NCBI GenBank assembly: GCA_025782575.1
Contig: JALGYY010000044.1
Location: 1-64,000, forward strand
From: a bacterium
GTDB taxonomy: Bacteria; Orphanbacterota; Orphanbacteria; Orphanbacterales; Orphanbacteraceae
Direction: 5' to 3'
Length of the DNA: 64,000 bases
Below the pieces are notes generated by a model that was not told where the DNA came from, ran no database searches, and saw nothing but the letters and a program-made list of their open reading frames with translations. Position 1 is the stretch's first letter, and every line of letters begins with the position of its first letter. The translations under genes and the position numbers were made by a program. This document shows, piece after piece, positions 24,064 through 32,319 of this stretch.

Positions 24064-25613
24064 GTAAGCGCACTCGACTATCCGATCCCGTCCGGTGCGC
24101 GATCTACTGCCGGAAGTCCGTCTCGGATGACAGCGAATTCACATCGATCGATGCCCAACGCGAAGCGTGCGAATCCTACGTATTGAGCCAGCGTCACGCG
24201 GGTTGGGTGTTGGCCCAGGAACGCTATGACGACATGGGGTTCAGTGGCGGCAATCTTCAGCGGCCCGCCATGAAAAAGCTTCTTAGCGATGTGGAGTCCG
24301 GTGCTGTAGACATTATCGTTGTGCACAAGGTCGATCGACTCTCGCGATCGCTCATCGATTTCGCCCGCATTGCCGACCTCCTCCATCGCGCCGGGGCGAG
24401 CTTTGTATCGATCACCCAACAGATCGATACATCTACGCCGCATGGGAAGCTCCTGATGAATCAGCTACTCCTCTTCGCCGAGTTCGAGCGCGACATGATC
24501 TCGGACAGAACGAGAACGAAGATGGCCGCAGCCCGGAAGCGGGGCCAATTCACTGGTGGCTTCGTTGTCCTCGGGTACGACCGGCTTGACGGCAAGCTCC
24601 TCGTGAATCAGGAGGGAGCCGAGCGCGTAAAACAAATCTTCCGTCTCTACATCGAACTTGGCTCTCTGACTAAAGTCGTCCGCGAGATCAACCGCCGGGG
24701 CTGGCGAACGAAGCGCACCCAGGGCAAGACTCGCATCTTCGGTGATAAACCTTGGACGAAAACCACGCTTCATAAAATTATGACGAACGTGACCTATATG
24801 GGTAAAGTGAAATACAAAGACGGCAAATTGTACGCTGGCCAACACGAAGCGATCATCGAGAAGTCCCTCTGGAATGAGGCGAAAGATCTCCTGACTCGAA
24901 ATGGGAACGGGGGCTCCAAGGCCCGCAACAAACTTGGCGCGCTCCTCCGCGGACTTCTTTACTGCGAGCATTGTGACGAGCCGATGATCCCAGGCTATAC
25001 GCAGAAGGGGAATCGACGCATCCGCTATTACGTCTGCCAGCGGGCACAGCAAATCGGCTGGAGCGAGTGCCCGGTTGGGAGCATCTCGGCGAACCGCATC
25101 GAGCAGCATGTGGTCGAGAAGATCCGAGCTGTGACTCGCGATCCCGCGTTGCTCCAAGAAACCCTGCGCCAAGCGGAGAAATTGGGGAAGCAACGCGCGG
25201 GGGAACTACGAGCGGAGCGGTCCACTCTTGTACGCGATCGCGGCCGAGCAGATTCAATGATCCGGCGGCTGCTTGAAATGGACGGTGACCATGCCGAACG
25301 TCTGGCGGAGTTCCAGGAGCAGATCGAATTATTGGAGGCCAGGATCGCTGAGGTGGACGCTAGTACAGCCGCAATTGAGGCGGCCGTTAACCCTGACGAT
25401 GTGGCCGAGGCCCTTCAGCAGTTTCATGGCCTCTGGGGAGAGCTGTCGTCGTCGGAACGTGCCCGTCTCATGGAGCTGATCGTCGAGCGGATCTGGTACG
25501 ATGGCACGAACGTGAGAATCGAATACCGGGGCGCGGCTGGGGAAACGGGCCAGGATTCGGCAGAGCCCGGCTCGGAGCAATCTGGTGAGTCAGGGGTTGA
25601 GGCTGTGACGTAG
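24060..25613 (+). CDS. Large serine recombinase
   Basis: 517 residues. Resolvase-type catalytic domain with Ser20 in YCRKSVSDD, the SIDAQ.EAC segment, VVHKVDRLSRSLIDF and AEFERDMISDRT; a recombinase domain (GYDRLDGKLLVNQEGAERV, WTKTTLHKIMTNVTYMGKV); a zinc ribbon (LYCEHCDEPM, paired with YVCQ and ECP); a long coiled coil (about 375-450) and C-terminal tail. Such enzymes integrate phages and ICE-like elements directionally at att sites. Together with the tyrosine recombinase-like gene it gives the island two unrelated integration systems. Confidence 0.92.
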   Translation: MSKRTRLSDPVRCAIYCRKSVSDDSEFTSIDAQREACESYVLSQRHAGWVLAQERYDDMGFSGGNLQRPAMKKLLSDVESGAVDIIVVHKVDRLSRSLIDFARIADLLHRAGASFVSITQQIDTSTPHGKLLMNQLLLFAEFERDMISDRTRTKMAAARKRGQFTGGFVVLGYDRLDGKLLVNQEGAERVKQIFRLYIELGSLTKVVREINRRGWRTKRTQGKTRIFGDKPWTKTTLHKIMTNVTYMGKVKYKDGKLYAGQHEAIIEKSLWNEAKDLLTRNGNGGSKARNKLGALLRGLLYCEHCDEPMIPGYTQKGNRRIRYYVCQRAQQIGWSECPVGSISANRIEQHVVEKIRAVTRDPALLQETLRQAEKLGKQRAGELRAERSTLVRDRGRADSMIRRLLEMDGDHAERLAEFQEQIELLEARIAEVDASTAAIEAAVNPDDVAEALQQFHGLWGELSSSERARLMELIVERIWYDGTNVRIEYRGAAGETGQDSAEPGSEQSGESGVEAVT

Positions 25614-25695
25614 GGCTAAGGATTATCCAGCCGTTCGTAGTGGCTGCGTAACGAAAATCCTGAATCTGAAGCCGAGGATTCAGGAGGAGGTGCTG

Positions 25696-25794
25696 ATGGG
25701 TAAGGTGGATGCGCTAGAACGCCACATCCGCCCAATCGCCCAAGGGCAAATCTGGAAAAGGCAGAAGAAACGCCTGCCCAACAACAAGCTGTAG
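25696..25794 (+). CDS. 32-residue small ORF with strong Shine-Dalgarno
   Basis: AGGAGGAGG ends six bases before ATG 25696. The peptide is very basic (MGKVDALERHIRPIAQGQIW then KRQKKRLPNNKL). No homology recognised. Either a genuine small protein or the start of a truncated gene. It lies in the 380-base gap after the serine recombinase where an attachment site might be expected. Confidence 0.4.
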   Translation: MGKVDALERHIRPIAQGQIWKRQKKRLPNNKL

Positions 25795-25939
25795 CTCGCC
25801 TCCTTGCAGGGCAATCGAGTTTGGGCCATCACGCGTATGGTCGAGCACTGATCTGGCCGATGGTGTGAGAATAGGACTTGACAACCGACTTGAATTAAAT
25901 AGGTTAGCATTAAGTGCAATAGTTAAGCATTACCAACGC

Positions 25940-25968
25940 TTGACGTAACTAATGAAATAGTATATGCT
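25940..25968 (+). promoter_or_regulatory. Sigma-70-type promoter for the papain-like gene pair
   Basis: TTGACG (25940-25945), 17-base spacer, TATGCT (25963-25968), 26 bases before the ATG at 25994. A second candidate, TTGACA (25878-25883) with a 16-base spacer and TAGGTT, lies upstream in the same AT-rich patch. The local AT-richness contrasts with the surroundings. Confidence 0.6.
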
Positions 25969-25993
25969 TACGGTTCTCGGAAAGGAATTGCCT

Positions 25994-26191
25994 ATGTCTA
26001 AGGAAGATCCCAAATACACCCTGTGGACTCTGCCTCCGGAAGCTTGGAGCGACTTGCTAGAATCGTTCGAAGTGACCAAGGAGGTCCTTGAACAGATTGC
26101 CCGGGAGCTAGGGGCTGAGGATCTAGATACCCGAGTGCGGAAGTACAAAGTCCCCGTCCGACAAGAGACGCTCGCCCAGGCCCTTGACTAG
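25994..26191 (+). CDS. Small 65-residue protein upstream of papain-like gene
   Basis: ATG at 25994 with AAGGA seven bases upstream. Sequence is acidic and helical (LPPEAWSDLLESFEVTKEVL, EQIARELGAEDLDTRVRKYK). No family recognised. It ends six bases before the 520-residue papain-like gene and shares its promoter, so the two form a pair: it may be a cognate regulator, antitoxin-like inhibitor or target of the peptidase-like partner (inference). Confidence 0.6.
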   Translation: MSKEDPKYTLWTLPPEAWSDLLESFEVTKEVLEQIARELGAEDLDTRVRKYKVPVRQETLAQALD

Positions 26192-26197
26192 CGCCCA

Positions 26198-27760
26198 ATG
26201 CACGAGCCCGCCTCCCTACGACTGTGGCGCTTCGGTAGTAACGACCCACTGCTTCAAGCCCCAATACCCACTCGGCAAATCAATTACCTTCGTCGCTATC
26301 TTGGTGAGCTAGGTGCGACATCGGTTATCGAAGAACCACTATATTTTGATCGCGATTACCTCGCGGAGTTTTCCGCGTTCTACGCTGCAAGTGCCAGTGG
26401 TTATCCGAACGTATGTAGGCGGCTTCATTTTTTCTCGGGCTCGACGGTCGATAGAGCCAGACTCCGGAGACTATTGGGCGGCTCGGAACGACTTAGAAGA
26501 CAACTCCAGCAACAATATCTTGGCTTCACGGTAATCCGACCGATCCCCAAGGCACCGATAGGTCGTACGGTATTGTCCTGGTATCCTGATCAAACCCCCA
26601 CCACACCCAGAATAATATCTCCAGCTAGGGATTACATTACACATATTGCTGGAATTCCGTTCAAGGTTACCGGACTCGCCTGGCAGCAACAGGATACTGG
26701 GGTTGGAGCGTGTGCAACAATCGCACTCTGGTCGATGCTGCACTCTTCCGCATTCGACGTTCGGTATGCGATTCCGACTACGGCATCCGTTACCAGTTTA
26801 GCTCACAAGACAGCACCATACGGGGCAAGAGTCTTCCCGTCAAAAGGGCTTAACATCTTTCAGATTCTCGAAGCGATCAAGGCACTTGGCCTGGCTCCAT
26901 TACTTCTTGAGGGGGATTGTCCTGTCCCAAACACGGGTCTCGTTGGGTTCTCACGAGAACGCTTCTCGGTAATTTGCTCTTCGCTTGTGCGCTCCAAGTA
27001 CCCGGTTTTGATAGCTGGTCAACTGTTGGGATCAAGTCAAAGCCAGGATTCAGATCACGCAATGTGTGTTGTGGGGTTTCGTGAAACAGCTCCGCCTCCT
27101 GTTCCTCCAAATCAACATGCCTTTCAAGATGCGGCGGTGCAATACCTCTATCTGCATGACGACAATATCGGCCCAAACGTTCGATTTAGGATCGCATCTA
27201 GCTCGGCAACACCCCCCGTCATCATAGAGCCAAGTGAACCGTCATCTGGTACCAGTGGATCCCTCCATCCTACCAGCAATTATCCAAGTTTTAGACCACA
27301 GCAAATGGTTGTTGCTGTACAGCCAGACGTCAGGACGGAGCCAGATACACTTCGTGGAGTGGCCGCCGAACTTGCACTAGGAATTGTGACATCCTTGAAT
27401 GCCCTTTCTCAGCAGCACGGTGCCCCTCCTGTGGGCGTAACCACCAGCATGAAGGTAATACGTCTTGCCGAATACCTTGGACCTGAACTTGGTAGGACAC
27501 TTGGAGAGGGCACCCCTGTGCTCAGCAGAGTCCGGCTCGAACTTGTCGAAAAGGTGGCTCCTATGAGCCTTTACCTCGGCTTGATTCGGATTGGCCTTGG
27601 CCCACAGCCATTGGTAGATGTGCTTCTTGACACAACAGATACTGACTTGAACATCAAACCCTTTGCATACGTTACATATGCTGATGGGGCCAGAAATGCG
27701 GTAAGCGCCCTTTGTCAAGCGCAGGGGTATTCACTCGGCCATGGAGTTCATGCGGCCTAA
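26198..27760 (+). CDS. Papain/C39-like cysteine peptidase-domain protein
   Basis: 520 residues, no signal peptide. The region 160-325 has the order expected of a papain-like (C39/BtrH-like) fold: nucleophile Cys172 in DTGVGACATIALW, His287 in SDHAMCVVGF, and Asp/Asn in YLHDDN (320-323). The N-terminal 150 residues (RQINYLRRYLGELGATSVIE, GFTVIRPIP) and the C-terminal 180 match nothing I know. It could be a processing protease, an amidase/acyltransferase or a defence effector. It lies at the right flank of the mobile island with its own promoter and small partner gene; base composition is lower in GC than host genes. Confidence 0.6.
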   Translation: MHEPASLRLWRFGSNDPLLQAPIPTRQINYLRRYLGELGATSVIEEPLYFDRDYLAEFSAFYAASASGYPNVCRRLHFFSGSTVDRARLRRLLGGSERLRRQLQQQYLGFTVIRPIPKAPIGRTVLSWYPDQTPTTPRIISPARDYITHIAGIPFKVTGLAWQQQDTGVGACATIALWSMLHSSAFDVRYAIPTTASVTSLAHKTAPYGARVFPSKGLNIFQILEAIKALGLAPLLLEGDCPVPNTGLVGFSRERFSVICSSLVRSKYPVLIAGQLLGSSQSQDSDHAMCVVGFRETAPPPVPPNQHAFQDAAVQYLYLHDDNIGPNVRFRIASSSATPPVIIEPSEPSSGTSGSLHPTSNYPSFRPQQMVVAVQPDVRTEPDTLRGVAAELALGIVTSLNALSQQHGAPPVGVTTSMKVIRLAEYLGPELGRTLGEGTPVLSRVRLELVEKVAPMSLYLGLIRIGLGPQPLVDVLLDTTDTDLNIKPFAYVTYADGARNAVSALCQAQGYSLGHGVHAA

Positions 27761-27848
27761 GTACTGGCCGGGTTTTCAAGATGCTGTAGGAAGTGAGCAT
27801 GAGACCTGTGCCTCCAAACAATTCCGTCGGCGTTGCCCCTGCCTGAGG

Positions 27849-27987
27849 GCACCGGCCTCACGCACGTGGCGGGAGAATGGCCATGGGTCACCTGCCCGCG
27901 CGCGCAGGACTCACGCACGTGGCGGGAGGATGGCATAGGTTACGTGGTTGCGTGCGCAGGACTTACGCACGTGGCGGGAGGATGGCC
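27849..27987. repeat. 53-bp repeat family, cluster 1 (three units)
   Basis: Three tandem units sharing the core CTCACGCACGTGGCGGGAG and linker GGGTCACCTGCC-type sequence. Unit boundaries near 27849, 27904 and 27956. The core can form a hairpin (CTCACGC / GCGGGAG around ACGTG). It follows the papain-like gene and faces the convergent lipoprotein gene. The remaining bases to 28116 hold nothing else clear. Confidence 0.8.
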
Positions 27988-28116
27988 GAGCTAGTACTTG
28001 TTATTACACATTAGAGAAAGTGTCCTTTAACTTTCAATGAGACTTGTCCCGCAAACTCTGAAACCGTACAGTCACTAATAATTCCAATCGTGGGTTTCTT
28101 GTTGTCTGCGGCCCTC

Positions 28117-28998
28117 CTACGGTTCCGTGCAGGCCCAATCCGTGATCTCGCAAGTCGCGTGGCAACCGTTCTTTCCATGCACATCTCCCAGGCAGGAGGC
28201 AAGCACGCCGGTCGAGTCGATGGTCATATCAGAGCTGACCACTTGCCACCACCAATCCCCGCTCGGGGGGGCGGCCCCCGGAGGCCCCTTCAGCATCGTC
28301 ACGTACTCCCTGATCTGTCTGCAGTCGAAATCAATCGAAACCGTCTTGACGCAAACCGTACCTTCTTCGAAGGGATAGATCCCTTGTAGGTAGGCATCCG
28401 CCGCTTCGGGGTTGACGTAGACACTGATCTGCAGCGGATGGCTCACGCTGAAGCGGCAGTCGCGGACGAGCTGGTATGTATCCAGGAAGTCCACCGGGAA
28501 GAACCTCTCACTCGGGGGGGTAATGAATGTGGTTGCCGTGTCGGCGCTGGATCCTTTTGAATCCCCTGCCGAGCTGAAAGAGAAGACCCGATAATAGTAG
28601 GTTGTCGCGCCCTGAAGCCCGGCGTCCTCGTAGTTTTCGGTATCCGCGGGAAGGGTCGCGATCAGGGAACCGGCTTTGGCCGACCCAGTATTCTGGAACA
28701 CCTTGAAGCCCTCTTCATCATCGGACGCGTCGGTCCACACGAGGGAGACGACCGAGTCGGAAAGGGCGGTGCTGACCAGCCCGGTCGGGGTGGCCGGCGG
28801 AGTCGGGTCGGGATCCATACTACCTTCGTCACCACAGGAGAGAAGTCCACAGAGAGCGAACAGGGCGAGCGCCCTGAGGAGGAGTGCGGATACAGAGCAT
28901 GGCCCGTTTGGAGTCACTTGTAAACGACCCGAATTTTGTTGCTCCACGTGTTCGTCCTCACACTGCCCATGCCTCACTCCACTTACTGCCGTCCGCAT
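28117..28998 (-). CDS. Lipoprotein with fibronectin III domain and cytochrome P460-like C-terminal region
   Basis: Lipobox LLSC ends a hydrophobic stretch (LLLRALALFALCGLLSCG); the start may be ATG 28998 (GGGGAG upstream) or GTG 28947 (GAGGA six bases upstream), the latter giving a more usual signal length. An FnIII domain (PATPTGLVSTALSDSVVSLVW to YYYRVFSFSSAGDS) follows. The last 130 residues (YQLVRDCRFSVSHPLQISV, YPFEEGTVCVKTV, CHATCEITDW) recall cytochrome P460 layout but lack a clean CxxCH haem motif, so haem binding is doubtful. Extracytoplasmic; function unknown. Confidence 0.7.
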   Translation of the reverse strand: MRTAVSGVRHGQCEDEHVEQQNSGRLQVTPNGPCSVSALLLRALALFALCGLLSCGDEGSMDPDPTPPATPTGLVSTALSDSVVSLVWTDASDDEEGFKVFQNTGSAKAGSLIATLPADTENYEDAGLQGATTYYYRVFSFSSAGDSKGSSADTATTFITPPSERFFPVDFLDTYQLVRDCRFSVSHPLQISVYVNPEAADAYLQGIYPFEEGTVCVKTVSIDFDCRQIREYVTMLKGPPGAAPPSGDWWWQVVSSDMTIDSTGVLASCLGDVHGKNGCHATCEITDWACTEP

Positions 28999-29028
28999 TG
29001 CTCCCCTTTATTGAAGGATTCTTTTGAG

Positions 29029-29092
29029 TCCTTGTCCCTTAAAATAATTCCATCCGCCTTGCCCCGCCTGACCTTACAGCGATCATGATTCA
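29029..29092. repeat. Leader-type repeat, copy 1
   Basis: A stretch containing TCCTTGTCCC and then AATAATTCCATC.GCCTTGCC, CCGC.TGACCTTAC. A second diverged copy lies at 34921-35000. Both copies precede a cluster of the 53-bp repeats by 30-60 bases. Confidence 0.65.
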
Positions 29093-29124
29093 CGCACTAT
29101 TCCATTCTAACATAACAGCCAATC

Positions 29125-29242
29125 GGCCACGCGGGTCACCTGGCTGAGTGCACAGGACTCACGCACGTGGCGCGAGGATGGCCGTTGGTAACCTGGCCGA
29201 GCGCGCAGGACTCACGCACGTGGCGGGAGGTGGGCGGACGGC
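29125..29242. repeat. 53-bp repeat family, cluster 2
   Basis: Two full units and partial edges: GACTCACGCACGTGGCG occurs at about 29156 and 29210. The array runs right up to the stop codon (minus strand) of the secreted-protein gene that ends at 29243. Confidence 0.8.
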
Positions 29243-30688
29243 TCACCTTACCAGAGCGATCTTCCGAGTGAAGGTCCGATCCCCGCTTACGGCTCGAACG
29301 AAGTACGGCCCGGAGGGAAGCGGATTGCCCTTATCGCCCCGCCCAGCCCAGCTGAGCGTTCTCGCTCGGGAGTCTCTTGACGCAAGCACGCGAACAAGCC
29401 GCCCCCTTACGTCATAAACTGAGACCGTTACACCCCCGGAAACCCGAGAGTCGGGAATTGTGATTAGCATCGAGCCAGTGCTCAGTGGATTAGGATGGGT
29501 TAGCAACACAAAGTCTCGATCAATTGGTTTGGGAAGAGTTGTCGCGAGGAGGGAGTCCCGAAAGGCGAGGATTAGACCAGGTGTCTGACCTGTGGGCGCA
29601 TAAACAATGTATGGTATGTCCTGATCGCCCAGCACAAACGGAAGCTCGGAGCGAACCCCAGAAACAACCGTCTCGGAAGTCCAGCCGCCAGGTCGTCTTA
29701 CTTTGTACTCCACGTGAGAGCCGTCCTGAAAGCGAACGCTTAGGGTATGGGGAGTGCCGTCCGTTGCTATGTCGATCCCCTTGGCATCCCTATAGCCGCC
29801 AAGTCCGAGGTCGTTAATACAGATCGTGCTCAGACCGGAATAGCTCCACGAGACACCATCGTATTCCCGGTAGCCGAGATGGTCACAGGATTGAGCCCCC
29901 CAGAAAGAAAAGCCATTATCTAAAATCCTCGGCAATCCCGCCGAATCATAATCGAAGAAGAGGTCTGATTGCGCCCGACTCGTATCAACGATCTCTACGA
30001 CCCACGAGCTGCCCGCTCTCGTGAATAGCGAGAGCCTACCGATATAGTCGCCGATGATGCCCACGGCCGGAGACCAAGCCATAACAGCGTCTCCCGATGG
30101 GTTGATCTTGAGATCCGCACCCTCCCAAGCCATACCCGCCAGGGTGGTGTACGTGTTCCACGCTCCGCCTTCTTCCCACACATAGCGATAATGGGAACAA
30201 TTCACATGGTAGAGCACATGAACCCCACCAGTGTCATCGACAGCTACCGCCGTATTTCCCCCTCCGCACAATTTATGCGGATCCGCAACCTCGATCGACC
30301 AGGCACCACCAACCGATCTTCGCGCAACGATTAGCGAGTCGTTCGAGTGAAATGCAACGATGGGTTGTCCGGACGGCCCGATCGCAGTTGACGTTTGAAT
30401 CCCGGGCATGGAAAGCGAAATGGGTTCTGAGGTCCACGAGCCTCCGGGGATGTATTTCCCATAGTGCGGATTCCCGGTATCCCTATTCACATAGGCGATG
30501 TGAAGATTTCCCGATGAGTCAACAGCCATAGACATGTCTTCGACTCTTACTACTTCGAGCGTATCCGCGATCCAAAGCGGATGGATGGCGCTGGCGTTAT
30601 GAGGCCACAGAATAGAGGTGACGAGCAGACCAAAACCGATTTGGGCGACCCGAGATAGAGACGAGCTCTGACAGTGCGGCTTCTTCAT
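29243..30688 (-). CDS. Secreted beta-propeller-like protein with FlgD-Ig-like C-terminal sorting domain
   Basis: 481 residues. Signal peptide (IGFGLLVTSILWPHNASA). Five to six repeated segments of the type MAVDSSGNLHIAYVNRDTG, AIGPSGQPIVAFHSND and AVDDTGGVHVLYHVN suggest a beta-propeller. The last 85 residues (THPNPLSTGSMLITI, VSVYDVRGRLVRVLASRDS, LPSGPYFVRAVSGD, TFTRKIALVR) form a FlgD-Ig/type IX-like tail used for export or surface anchoring. Function otherwise unknown. A repeat array begins immediately after its stop codon. Confidence 0.8.
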   Translation of the reverse strand: MKKPHCQSSSLSRVAQIGFGLLVTSILWPHNASAIHPLWIADTLEVVRVEDMSMAVDSSGNLHIAYVNRDTGNPHYGKYIPGGSWTSEPISLSMPGIQTSTAIGPSGQPIVAFHSNDSLIVARRSVGGAWSIEVADPHKLCGGGNTAVAVDDTGGVHVLYHVNCSHYRYVWEEGGAWNTYTTLAGMAWEGADLKINPSGDAVMAWSPAVGIIGDYIGRLSLFTRAGSSWVVEIVDTSRAQSDLFFDYDSAGLPRILDNGFSFWGAQSCDHLGYREYDGVSWSYSGLSTICINDLGLGGYRDAKGIDIATDGTPHTLSVRFQDGSHVEYKVRRPGGWTSETVVSGVRSELPFVLGDQDIPYIVYAPTGQTPGLILAFRDSLLATTLPKPIDRDFVLLTHPNPLSTGSMLITIPDSRVSGGVTVSVYDVRGRLVRVLASRDSRARTLSWAGRGDKGNPLPSGPYFVRAVSGDRTFTRKIALVR

Positions 30689-30840
30689 ATGCTAACCCCT
30701 TGCCGGGCGATTACATTAATAGTACCACAGTCTTCAGGCCTGTACCTTCAAAACCTCGTCCACTTGGGTACTGGATGAGGCGAGACGCGTCCTGTCACCA
30801 CATGACCACAGAGAGGAAGGCGGCAGAAGGGCTCCGGTCT

Positions 30841-31116
30841 CACACCCCCACATGCCGTGAGGATGGCCGCGGATCACGTGGCCGAGCCCACCGGACTCAC
30901 ACGCCCACATGTGGCGGTGCGTGGCCGTGGGTCACCTGGCCGCACGCGCAGGACTCACGCAGGTGGCGGGAGGATCGTGGGTCACGCGGCCGAGCGCGCA
31001 GGACTCACGCACGTGGCGGGAGGATGGCCGTGGGTCACCTGACTGAGTGCGCAGGACTCACGCACGTGGCGGGAGGATGGCGAGTGGGTCATGTGGCTGA
31101 GTGCGCAGGACTCACT
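30841..31116. repeat. 53-bp repeat family, cluster 3 (five to six units)
   Basis: The longest well-preserved cluster. GGACTCACGCACGTGGCGGG recurs with spacers such as GGGTCACCTGG; two units at the left are diverged (GGACTCACACGCCCACATG). One unit lacks the GGCC segment. The final unit breaks off exactly at the stop codon of the convergently placed membrane protein gene at 31115. Confidence 0.85.
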
Positions 31117-31960
31117 AGAAGCTCGCCGAGATAGCGACACTCGCTCCCCGTTTGAATCGCACCTCGTCAGTGAAGGAGACCTCAACCCGGGGACTGAGTT
31201 GGTAGCGCGGACCGATGGGAACTGACACAGCAAGCCCAACTGCAGCAAAGTCCCGCACCCCAATGCCCGCCTCCACCACGTGTTGGCCGTCGACGTAGAG
31301 AACCGGAGTCAGATTCAGGTTGTCCAGGTGGGTGGTGATGCCGAATCTGTACACGATCTCCTCACCTGCATGGGGGCCGACTACCAGCACCGTCCCCTCT
31401 TCGCCGCCGTGCTCGTGCTCGTGATCGCTTGGCTCGTCATTCACCGCGTGCTTCTCGCTGCCGAGAGCCTTGCGAAATCCAAGTCTAGCGAACGCGCCAA
31501 AAATGCGTCCAGCCCGGAAGAGAGAAATGTAGGGGAGAAGCTCCTGGTGGTCATCGGCCATCCCGGCCTCGTGATCACCGATCGGGATCTCGTACTGGAG
31601 TCCGAACGCTACTGAGAAATTATCCAATGGCGGCGCAGCATACTCGGCGAGAACCACCGCGTTACCAATCCCGAAGTCGGCTCCTCCCGTGTCCTTCCTC
31701 AAGGAGACCAGAGGAAGATACCCACCGAATATCAGATTCCGAACTCCGGTGTATTCAATGCGTGGAGTGATCTGGGTGTAGTCTCCGGAAATACCCTCGA
31801 CGTCGAATGCGGTTTGCTGGATCGCGGCCTGGAGACGAAATGCTGAGTCTGTGATGTTGGGTGTGGCGACTTCCAAGGGACATCCGTGCAAGCCACAGCT
31901 GGCAACCACCGGTTGGGCACAGACGAGCGTGAGCGCGCAAAGGATCCAGTTTCGTCCCAC
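31115..31960 (-). CDS. Outer-membrane beta-barrel protein with His-rich loop
   Basis: 281 residues from GTG at 31960 (AGAGGA six bases upstream); an upstream in-frame ATG at 32011 would add 17 residues. The signal peptide ILCALTLVCAQPVVA is followed by two Cys (SCGLHGC). The body has barrel-like strands (NLIFGGYLPLVSLRKD, FGLQYEIPIGDH, YRFGITTHLDNLNLTPVLYV) and ends ASVAISASF, as outer-membrane proteins do. The loop HEHEHGGEEG plus nearby DHEAGM and DDHQE suggests divalent-metal binding. It is divergent from the di-haem peroxidase gene, with repeat cluster 4 between them. Confidence 0.65.
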   Translation of the reverse strand: MGRNWILCALTLVCAQPVVASCGLHGCPLEVATPNITDSAFRLQAAIQQTAFDVEGISGDYTQITPRIEYTGVRNLIFGGYLPLVSLRKDTGGADFGIGNAVVLAEYAAPPLDNFSVAFGLQYEIPIGDHEAGMADDHQELLPYISLFRAGRIFGAFARLGFRKALGSEKHAVNDEPSDHEHEHGGEEGTVLVVGPHAGEEIVYRFGITTHLDNLNLTPVLYVDGQHVVEAGIGVRDFAAVGLAVSVPIGPRYQLSPRVEVSFTDEVRFKRGASVAISASF

Positions 31961-32049
31961 GTTGTCCTCTGATTCAGGAAGAGAGCCTGGGCCAGCCGGG
32001 AGTGGACACATGGCCCGTACGGTATTGTACCAGATTTCATCGGTGAGTT

Positions 32050-32182
32050 CTCGCCCACGCGACGGGAGGATAGCCGTGGGTCACCTGGCCGAGTGCGCAG
32101 GGCACACCGCACGTGGCGGGAGGATGGCGCGTCGGTCACCTGGCCGCATGCGCAGGACTCACGCACGTGGCGGGAGGATGGC
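32050..32182. repeat. 53-bp repeat family, cluster 4 (three units)
   Basis: Units with cores near 32055 (diverged), 32108 and 32160 lie in the divergent gap between the barrel protein and the di-haem peroxidase gene. Unlike the other clusters it lies between two 5' ends. The remainder of 32183-32319 shows only the GGAGG ribosome binding site of the next gene. Confidence 0.8.
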
Positions 32183-32319
32183 GTGTTCATTGGCAAGCAG
32201 TATAAACCCAATTCTCAAACTACGAACCTTCAACCTTGTCAAGCTTTCGGATCGAGCCTTGCAACCCGTATTCGGATTCGTTACTGTCGAATAGGTCATA
32301 AATTGAAGGAGGTAGATGT

